From: Streptococcus mitis NCTC 12261
GTDB lineage: Bacteria; Bacillota; Bacilli; Lactobacillales; Streptococcaceae
DNA: 64,000 bases
Reading direction: 5' to 3'
Assembly (NCBI RefSeq): GCF_000148585.2
Contig: NZ_CP028414.1
Span: 921,501-985,500, forward strand
The notes beneath the pieces were generated by a model, which saw nothing but the letters and a program-made list of their open reading frames with translations, was not told the origin of the DNA and did no database searches. Both the position numbers and the translations under genes were made by a program. Shown here in pieces: positions 57,307 through 64,000 of the stretch; the first letter of the stretch is position 1; each line of letters begins with the position of its first letter.

Positions 57307-60300
57307 TCTGCTGGTTTTTCTTGATTTCCAGTACTTGTTGTAGATTCTGTTGTTTCCTTTTCTGACGCTGGTTCAGTAGGTTTAGAATCTGTTGCGTTGC
57401 TCGGTTTGTTTTCGTCGCTGGCAGTTTCACTGTTAGATTCTGCAGCTGCTGATGTTTCAGTTTCGGGACTTGTCTTATCACCATTTGCCTCGGCATTTGT
57501 TGCTGGAGTTGCTTCTTCACTCGCACTTGATTTTGACTTGATTTCTTGATTCAAGACTAGAATAGTTTTTGTCAATTCAAGTAAAGCAGCTTTATCCTTA
57601 CTCTTAGCAGAAAGTTGATCTAGTAAAGCATCCACCTTATCAAAGTCCGCATCAGACCCCTTATTGTTTTCTAAATATGCGTGAAGCGACATGAGAATAT
57701 CGTAGAGTTTTTGATAGAGTACAAGTGTCTGAGGATCTTGCTCAGCATTTTCCTTCTCTTGTTGGAGGGCGCTAGCGATACGAGTCAAGACATCTTTTAC
57801 CTGACTGTTTACTTCATCCAAGTCTGCATCAGCCTTGTTTGTGGCAGCTTTGAGATTTTCTACTTCTTCTGCCAAGGATTGTCTGATTCCTTCTTCTTGG
57901 ATTTGTTCCAAGAGTTGATTTGCCTTGCTCAAAAGACTTTCTACTTCTTCCTTGCTAACATGATTGACATGTTCTTCAGGCATAAAGTCTCCGTACAATT
58001 CTTTCAAGAAGCCATAAATAGCTGTCTTGGCACTTTGATTATCTACTTTTTCAGTATCTAGAACTGTTTGACTTGATTTCGCAGTAGTTGGCTGAGCTTT
58101 CAAAGCTTCTTCCACTTCTTGTTTTGCCTGATAGATGCTTGGGAATAGTCTGTTCAATTCTGCTGCCTTAAGGAAAGATTGAGATTGATACAAGGTCCAA
58201 GTCAACTGAGCTACTTTGTTCCGAAGTTCATCATTTAAACGACCGTCATTTACGTGTTCGTAGAAATACTTGATGTATTCTACAGTTGTAACACCTGTTC
58301 GATCATTAAAGTCTTGAAGAGCTTGAAGTTGTGATTCAACCGCTACTAAAGCAGCTTCATCTTTAGCCAACTTAGCCTCTTGGAGTCGAACGAGAAGGTC
58401 TTTCTTTGGAAGTCCATAAGAGTCTGTATCCAGTGTATTGATTTTATCAATCAAGGCCTGATATTTCTTATCTAAAGCACTTGTTTCAGTAGGTTTGACA
58501 CTTTCATCAATATGGATATATTGCTTATCAAAGAGATCAAGGGTTGCAAGATAACCTGCTGTAGAGTTAGTTGCAAGTTTCTTCATGTTTTCAGTAAACT
58601 GACCTAAGGCTAACTCAATCTGTCTTTGTTCGATAGGCTTGTCTTTGTAGATACTTCTGCTATCAGCTAGAAGTTGATCCACTTTTTCCAAGACTGCCTT
58701 CTCATCAAAAGCTCCAGGTTGATAATTGGATTGTAGAGCTGGAATCTTGTTTTTCAAAGCCACTTCATACCCCTTAGTTTGAACCTTGATGTAGTGATTA
58801 TGGTCGCCATGAGGAATCACAAAACTACCATTTTCTACCTGTAAGCTATACGGAGACACGCCATCTCTCAAAGCAGTCGTGTAGAGTTCGTTTAGGAAAT
58901 CAAGTTCTGGATTGCCAGTTTGGAATGGCAAACGAACATGTTCCTTACGAACAGCATATGGGTGGATATGAGTTGGATCGTAGGCTTGGTCTGGATTTCC
59001 AAAGACAAAGAATCCGTTTGAAATTCTAATCGCTTCAAGTGGAACACCATAGGTCTTAGAAATATAAGCAATCTTTTCTTCATCGCTAGCATCTCGTGAG
59101 AAAGACTCTACCGTTTTAGCAAGAGGTTTTACAGGCTCTGCATCATGATGTGTTTTCAGATGATCCTGAGCTGCCTTAATTTGCTCTGCTGTCAAATCTT
59201 TCTTGAAGAAGTAATGATTGTGATCTCCATGTGACATGACAAAACCTTGTTCATCCTCACTGATGACACGATTGGCATCAAAACCGTGATCATGGTCTTC
59301 ATCATGATGGTGTCCATGATGATCTTCGTCGTGATCGTCATCATGAGCTGGATTTGATGTTGCTGTATTTGCACCTTTCAAGTGTTCCTGAGCAGCCTTA
59401 ATTTGCTCTGCTGTCAAGTCCTTCTTGAAGAAGTAATGATTGTGGTCACCGTGACTCATGATAAATCCTGATTCATCTTCAGCAATAATACGATTGGCAT
59501 CAAAGCCGTGTCCACCTTCTTCATGTTCCTCATGTGAAACACCAGGATTGACTGGAAGAGATGGCGAAGGTGTTGTTAGACCATTGTTTGGAAGAGTCGG
59601 TTGCCCAATTACGGTCGATTTTGGAATGTAATGGAAATGATCACCATGTCTTACAATATAAGCTGTAGCAGTTTCTTCGACAATATCTTTAGGATTAAAG
59701 ATATAACCATCAGATGTTGAAGGAATTTCCTTATTTAACGTTGAAGAAGCTTTATTCAATATAGATGGATTACTTGGAAGACTTCCTAGACTAGACGCTA
59801 CTTCATGAGGTTTTTCATTTATAGAAACTGTAGAACCAGTTCCACCGATAGGCACCATTCTAGCAATCTTTTCTTCTAAAGGAGAGAGCTTGCTGTAAGG
59901 AATAAAGTGATAATGGTCACCATGCGGAATCGCAACTCCATTTGGTGTACGACTGATAATCTTAGCAGGGTCAAAGACCAGACCATCTGATTCACTGTAA
60001 CGTTTGTCGCTAGGTGAATCGTAGAGTTCTTTCAATAAACTTTGGAGATTTTCAACTTTGCTTTCTGGCTTGCTAGTTAATCCTTGCACTGTAGATTGAG
60101 TATTATTCTCACTAGCTGTTGAAGAATAGCTTAGCTGACTCGGTTGCGTATTTTTGCCAGCTAAATGAGCTTTTGCTGCTGCTAACTCACTAGAAGACAA
60201 ATCACTTTTTGGAATATAGTGATAGTGACCTCCATGAGGAACGATATAAGCATCACCCGTATCTTCGATAATATCAGCTGGATTAAAGACATAACCATCA

Positions 60301-60848
60301 TCTGTCGTATAGCGTCCCTGAGACCTTGCTACAGCAACATCAGAGCTGACCTTCTCATTATCTTTGACATGTTCTTGTTTTTGACGGTTGATTTCATCTT
60401 TAGTTCGAATATTATCAGCATGAGCTGCATCTTTCAGGTAGACATAATATTTTCCATCTACCTTGATGATATAACCACCCTTGACTTCATTGACAATATC
60501 TCCATCCTTAAGTTGATAGTTTGGATCCTTCATCAAAAGTTCTTCACTAAAGAGGGCATCATAAGGAACTTTCCCGTTATAATAATGATAGTGATCACCG
60601 TGTGACGTCACATAGCCCTGATCTGTAATTTTGATGACAATTTGCTCAGCCTGAATTCCTTCTTTCTGGCTAACCTGATCTGGTGTCAAGTTTTCAGTTT
60701 TCTGACTTGACTGACTGCCATCCACATAAGAGACACGATTATTGTCCTTATTTTCCTGCGAGCGATGCTGGTTCAGTGCATAGGCGCAAAGACTCAAGGA
60801 TACGATAACAGCTGATCCGGCTGCAATATACTTTTTACTGAATTTCAT
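57303..60848 (-). CDS. Polyhistidine triad protein (PhtE-like)
   Basis: An 1181-residue surface protein. A signal sequence ends in LSLC at Cys21 (lipobox-like LxxC). Seven HxxHxH triads are visible: HGDHYH at 83, HGGHYH, HGDHYH, HGDHFH, two HGDHNH in near-identical repeats, and a final HGDHNH before the C-terminal helical region. A His/Asp-rich linker sits between the two repeats (about 503-522). Pht proteins bind zinc and help recruit it, with adhesion or complement roles. The Ser/Glu/Thr-rich end has no LPXTG. Three AdcR-like boxes overlap the promoter. Confidence 0.9.
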   Translation of the reverse strand: MKFSKKYIAAGSAVIVSLSLCAYALNQHRSQENKDNNRVSYVDGSQSSQKTENLTPDQVSQKEGIQAEQIVIKITDQGYVTSHGDHYHYYNGKVPYDALFSEELLMKDPNYQLKDGDIVNEVKGGYIIKVDGKYYVYLKDAAHADNIRTKDEINRQKQEHVKDNEKVSSDVAVARSQGRYTTDDGYVFNPADIIEDTGDAYIVPHGGHYHYIPKSDLSSSELAAAKAHLAGKNTQPSQLSYSSTASENNTQSTVQGLTSKPESKVENLQSLLKELYDSPSDKRYSESDGLVFDPAKIISRTPNGVAIPHGDHYHFIPYSKLSPLEEKIARMVPIGGTGSTVSINEKPHEVASSLGSLPSNPSILNKASSTLNKEIPSTSDGYIFNPKDIVEETATAYIVRHGDHFHYIPKSTVIGQPTLPNNGLTTPSPSLPVNPGVSHEEHEEGGHGFDANRIIAEDESGFIMSHGDHNHYFFKKDLTAEQIKAAQEHLKGANTATSNPAHDDDHDEDHHGHHHDEDHDHGFDANRVISEDEQGFVMSHGDHNHYFFKKDLTAEQIKAAQDHLKTHHDAEPVKPLAKTVESFSRDASDEEKIAYISKTYGVPLEAIRISNGFFVFGNPDQAYDPTHIHPYAVRKEHVRLPFQTGNPELDFLNELYTTALRDGVSPYSLQVENGSFVIPHGDHNHYIKVQTKGYEVALKNKIPALQSNYQPGAFDEKAVLEKVDQLLADSRSIYKDKPIEQRQIELALGQFTENMKKLATNSTAGYLATLDLFDKQYIHIDESVKPTETSALDKKYQALIDKINTLDTDSYGLPKKDLLVRLQEAKLAKDEAALVAVESQLQALQDFNDRTGVTTVEYIKYFYEHVNDGRLNDELRNKVAQLTWTLYQSQSFLKAAELNRLFPSIYQAKQEVEEALKAQPTTAKSSQTVLDTEKVDNQSAKTAIYGFLKELYGDFMPEEHVNHVSKEEVESLLSKANQLLEQIQEEGIRQSLAEEVENLKAATNKADADLDEVNSQVKDVLTRIASALQQEKENAEQDPQTLVLYQKLYDILMSLHAYLENNKGSDADFDKVDALLDQLSAKSKDKAALLELTKTILVLNQEIKSKSSASEEATPATNAEANGDKTSPETETSAAAESNSETASDENKPSNATDSKPTEPASEKETTESTTSTGNQEKPAE

Positions 60849-60914
60849 AAATCCCTCATTTCAATAAATGATGAAGCTTTTCTTAACTTCTTTTTCTCGG
60901 TTAAACAGTTTTTC

Positions 60915-60950
60915 TAAACTGGTTATTTAACCAATTAATTAACCAGTAAA
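60915..60950. promoter_or_regulatory. Three abutting AdcR-like zinc boxes
   Basis: TAAACTGGTTAT (60915-60926), TTAACCAATTAA (60927-60938) and TTAACCAGTAAA (60939-60950) all resemble the AdcR site TTAACYRGTTAA and follow each other with no gap. They lie just downstream of the pht -10 box, so zinc-AdcR should block transcription. Confidence 0.75.
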
Positions 60951-60951
60951 T

Positions 60952-60980
60952 AGTTTACCTTTTTTAAGTTTATCTGTCAA
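60952..60980 (-). promoter_or_regulatory. Promoter of the PhtE-like gene
   Basis: On the minus strand TTGACA (60975-60980) and TAAACT (60952-60957) are 17 bp apart. Confidence 0.7.
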
Positions 60981-61000
60981 GATTTTTATGTCATTTTAAA

Positions 61001-61027
61001 AAAATAAAAGCCAGTATTGCTACTGAC
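61001..61027 (-). terminator. Terminator after the second pht gene
   Basis: On the minus strand GTCAGTA-GCAA-TACTGGC forms a 7-bp stem with a T-G pair, followed by TTTTATTTTTTT. Confidence 0.8.
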
Positions 61028-61058
61028 TCTTACATCATATTGATTTAATAGGATAAAC

Positions 61059-64000
61059 TTATGCTTCTGGTTTCGTCGTAACTGACTCACTACCTTTTAA
61101 CAAAGCAAGTAGTTTCTCTGCTTCTGCCATGATGCCATTATTATCCATGGTTTGAAGACTCAGATTATTTCGTAAACCAGATAGGCTCTCTGTCACATTG
61201 TCTTTCAAACTAGCATCCGTTACTTTAGCAAGTAGAGCTTCTACTTCTTTGAGTTTGGCTTCTACTTTTTCGGTTTCTACTTGAGGTACTTCAGCTTCGT
61301 CTGTTGTATCTTTAGATACTTCTTCTGTCTCGTCTTCATCAGTGCTCGGTTTATAAAGATTATCTACTGAAGGGGTTGAACCTGTATGATTTTCTTTTTC
61401 ATTGGATTCAGGACGAGTTGACTCGTCTGATTCATGACGATCTTCCTTATCTTCATCAGATTTACTGTCTTGGTCTGCCTTATTTTTACGAACATGGTCG
61501 CTGGCATTTCCCCAACCATTATCTGAGTGAGGACGTTCTTCAGGATGTTCAACGTAATATTTTACAGTCGCAAAGAGATCCTCCAGGCTATAACCCTTAG
61601 GTGCTTCATAGAGTCCTTCATCAAACCAACCAAATTTAATGTTATGGTAATGGTCGTAATGAGGTATAATTAAGCTACCATTTTTTACTTCAACAGTATG
61701 TTGTAGATTGTAAGGAATATGATCAAGTGGGACCTTCTTAGCTGCTTTCACTTTATTATAGATTGCTTCTACTCCTTTAACCTCAGTATCTCCTGAACCC
61801 TGATTCTCTGTTGAAGGAGGTGTCAAACCTTTCTCTTTAGCATAAGCCTGGGCTGCTACTCTTTCAGCTTCAGACAAGCTCTCTTTCTTAATCCAATGAC
61901 TATGGGTCATATGCGGAGTTACATAAGCATCTCCCTCATCACTGGTAATATCACGAATGTCAAAGATATACCCATCTTCTGTTGTATACTTACCTGCTAA
62001 TTTCGCTAATTTAATTTCAACATCTGTATAAGCAATTTGAGCATTTGGTTTTCCGAGACGTTCTGGATGGGTAATTGGTGCTAAGAATGACAATAAATCA
62101 TCTACCAATTTTCCTTTATTAGAAGATTCATTATTCAAGCGTTCTGCTAATTTGTTTAAGGCTTGGAAATCAGAAGTACGCCCCTTATTTTCAGACAAGG
62201 CTTTATGAGCTTCGGTCAATAAATTATATGCTTTATCATAAAATTCTTGGTCACGAGGAGCGACATTTTCTTTCTTCGCAACTAGGGCATGCGTCTCTTG
62301 AGTTTTCTTTGACAAGAGATTTTCAATAGCGTCAATCTTATCCTTGGCTAAGTCTTTAGCTAGAACATAACGACTAGCGCCCTTATCCTCGAAAATATAA
62401 CCATCACCAACTTTTCTAACAACCTGGTTGACATCAAGTTCAGTCGGTTTATTTTCCACTGGTGCTTGAGGTTTGGTAGTAGGAGCCGGCTTCAGAGGAG
62501 TAACACTTGGCAAGACACTGCCATTTTGTCCCTTAACAGCTATCATACGAGCCAATTTTTCTTCCAGCGGTGACATTTGTGAATAAGGAATAAAGTGATA
62601 ATGGTCTCCGTGAGGCACTGCTACACCGTTAGCTGTACGTTTGATGATTTGTGCCGGATCAAAGACTAGTCCATCCGATTCCACATGGCGTTCTGACAAA
62701 GGTTTGGCATACAATTCACTTAAAAGTGTTGAAATGTCTTCCCCATGATTTTGATGATATGTTGGTGTGACAGTCAGGTTTGGAGTCTCTGTCAAACTTG
62801 GTTGGGCTGGTTTAGCATTATCACTACTTGGTTTACTTGAGCTTGTGGCAGAATGTGAGCCCTGCTTCCCATTCCAATAGGCTTGAGCAGCAGCCAATTC
62901 TCCTGCTGACAAATCACTCTTAGGAATATAGTGGAAATGATTTCCATGCGGTACAACAAAAGCGTCACCTGTATCTTCAATCACATCTGTCGGACTAAAG
63001 ACATACCCATCATCCGTTGTATAAGCTCCTCCAGTTCCTCGATTCGGTGCCGGCGTATTGAGATTAAAGTTTGGTTTAATGGTTGAACTTGGTGTTGAAC
63101 TTGTTCTCTCAGGACTGCTTGGTTTCGTATTATTAGAATGACTTTGAACTGGCTGACCTCCAATTGGTAGATTTCGAGCCAATTTTTCTTCCAAAGCAGA
63201 CATTTGCGAATAAGGAATGAAATGGAAATGATCTCCGTGAGGAACTGCCACACCATTGGCAGTACGTTTTGTAATCTGTGCTGGGTCAAATACTAATCCA
63301 TCAGACTCCACATGACGTTGGCTAAGTGGCAAAGCGTACAATTCTTGGAGGAGACTATCCAAATCCTCATTTTGACTCTCAGGAGCTGCTGCAGGATTTT
63401 GAGGAGACTCATATTGACTTGTTCTCACACTAGATCTTGTTTCAGCTCTGCTTGAACGATATTCAACTGTACTTAATTGATCACCTTTTCCAGATAAGAA
63501 GGCTTGGGCAGCAGCTAATTCGCTGGCAGACAAATCACTCTTCGGAATATAGTGGAAGTGATTGCCATGAGGAACGATATAGGCATCACCCGTATCCTCA
63601 ATGATATCAGAGGCATTAAAGATATAACCATCATCCGTTGTATAGCGTCCTTGAGCTCTGGCTGCAACTACTGCCTGATCATTAGAAGCACCCCCGTGAT
63701 TACTACTATGTTCCTGCTTCTGACGTTTAATCTCTTCTTTTGTACGAATATTGTCCGCATGGGCGGCATCCTTGAGGTAAACATAGTATTTCCCGTCTAC
63801 CTTAATCACATAACCACCCTTGATTTCATTGACAATGTCTGAATCCTTCAACTGATAATTCGGATCTTTCATCAGCAGTTCTTCACTGATGATAGCGTCA
63901 AAAGGAACCTTGCCATTATAGTAATGATAATGATCTCCATGAGAGGTCACATAACCTTGATCCGTAATCTTGATAACAATTTGTTCGGCGTTGATTCCCT
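61059..64000 (-). CDS. Polyhistidine triad protein (PhtD/PhtA-like), N-terminus cut by window edge
   Basis: At least 980 residues of a second Pht protein; the start and signal peptide lie beyond the window, where the frame reads GINAEQIVIKITDQGYV. Seven HxxHxH-type triads are visible: HGDHYH, HGNHFH, HGDHFH, HGNHFH, HGDHYH, and the divergent HMTHSH and HYDHYH. The unit DGLVFDPAQI...HGDH(F/Y)HFIPYSQM occurs twice, and the unit GYVFSPTDVIEDTGDAF...HGNHFHYIPKSDL also repeats. The acidic C-terminal region is helical and ends GSESVTTKPEA. Function as for the neighbouring Pht; the pair is adjacent and same-strand. AdcR control cannot be seen. Confidence 0.88.
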   Translation of the reverse strand, partial: GINAEQIVIKITDQGYVTSHGDHYHYYNGKVPFDAIISEELLMKDPNYQLKDSDIVNEIKGGYVIKVDGKYYVYLKDAAHADNIRTKEEIKRQKQEHSSNHGGASNDQAVVAARAQGRYTTDDGYIFNASDIIEDTGDAYIVPHGNHFHYIPKSDLSASELAAAQAFLSGKGDQLSTVEYRSSRAETRSSVRTSQYESPQNPAAAPESQNEDLDSLLQELYALPLSQRHVESDGLVFDPAQITKRTANGVAVPHGDHFHFIPYSQMSALEEKLARNLPIGGQPVQSHSNNTKPSSPERTSSTPSSTIKPNFNLNTPAPNRGTGGAYTTDDGYVFSPTDVIEDTGDAFVVPHGNHFHYIPKSDLSAGELAAAQAYWNGKQGSHSATSSSKPSSDNAKPAQPSLTETPNLTVTPTYHQNHGEDISTLLSELYAKPLSERHVESDGLVFDPAQIIKRTANGVAVPHGDHYHFIPYSQMSPLEEKLARMIAVKGQNGSVLPSVTPLKPAPTTKPQAPVENKPTELDVNQVVRKVGDGYIFEDKGASRYVLAKDLAKDKIDAIENLLSKKTQETHALVAKKENVAPRDQEFYDKAYNLLTEAHKALSENKGRTSDFQALNKLAERLNNESSNKGKLVDDLLSFLAPITHPERLGKPNAQIAYTDVEIKLAKLAGKYTTEDGYIFDIRDITSDEGDAYVTPHMTHSHWIKKESLSEAERVAAQAYAKEKGLTPPSTENQGSGDTEVKGVEAIYNKVKAAKKVPLDHIPYNLQHTVEVKNGSLIIPHYDHYHNIKFGWFDEGLYEAPKGYSLEDLFATVKYYVEHPEERPHSDNGWGNASDHVRKNKADQDSKSDEDKEDRHESDESTRPESNEKENHTGSTPSVDNLYKPSTDEDETEEVSKDTTDEAEVPQVETEKVEAKLKEVEALLAKVTDASLKDNVTESLSGLRNNLSLQTMDNNGIMAEAEKLLALLKGSESVTTKPEA

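Noticed and set aside
57303..64000. Recent tandem duplication of one whole pht gene
   Set aside because: The two Pht proteins share triad modules but differ in order, linkers and C-termini, so they look like old paralogues. The duplication I report is internal to the first gene.

Overview
The window looks like chromosome of a mitis-group Streptococcus (S. mitis, S. oralis, S. pseudopneumoniae or S. pneumoniae type). The grounds are the pneumococcal-type gene content: RexAB, the CASDH/NspC polyamine operon, Pmp23, PrfA-PrmC-YwlC-GlyA, an orphan ferrochelatase and two polyhistidine-triad (Pht) proteins, together with streptococcal asd and preQ1-II RNA leaders and AT-rich intergenic DNA. No insertion sequence, prophage, CRISPR array or BOX/RUP repeat was recognised. 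Species is an inference. No IgA protease gene lies between rbgA and the rexA-linked gene, where I recall one in pneumococcus.

Layout. 1-8.8 kb (minus): rbgA fragment, an unknown gene, rexA/addA and rexB/addB. 8.9-9.7 kb (plus): a HAD phosphatase. 9.8-16.5 kb (minus): a tightly packed polyamine operon speA-speE-CASDH-nspC-aguA-aguB, preceded by a ~390-nt structured leader with an intrinsic terminator. 17-24 kb: a VIT-family transporter, a Bce-type antimicrobial-peptide ABC pair preceded by a 36-codon ORF and a BceR-like palindrome, a lactococcin-972-type bacteriocin ABC system without a recognisable bacteriocin gene, PspC and SprT-like/Tex. 26.8-27.6 kb: no intact gene, but several structured RNA candidates and a tiny ORF. 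27.6-34.6 kb: a small BECR-fold nuclease candidate, a permease/DUF1980 operon, an alpha/beta hydrolase, a GH13 enzyme with a cre site, and a lipid kinase. 34.7-39.7 kb: an AT-rich accessory block with an ADP-ribosylglycohydrolase, a remnant copy of its 5' end, and unknown proteins, one interrupted by an in-frame TAG.

39.8-49 kb: a housekeeping block (rlmCD-like, DUF1002, pmp23, nucleoid-associated protein, glyA, GNAT, ywlC, prmC, prfA, tdk). Three of its genes carry frame disruptions within about 3 kb. 49-57 kb: tautomerase, mnmE, dapA-asd with the asd RNA leader, tRNA-Thr(GGT), queT with a preQ1-II riboswitch, GtrA, mscL, hemH and pepT. 57.3-64 kb: two large Pht genes; the first is preceded by three abutting 12-bp AdcR-like zinc boxes.

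Functional links. SpeA-AguA-AguB make putrescine from arginine via agmatine. CASDH and NspC convert putrescine plus aspartate semialdehyde to spermidine, and the asd gene at 51.6-52.7 kb makes that semialdehyde. The best candidates for undescribed biology are the speA leader RNA, the RNAs and tiny ORF at 27.0-27.5 kb, the 36-codon ORF ahead of the Bce-type transporter, and the TAG-interrupted gene at 37.2-38.9 kb.
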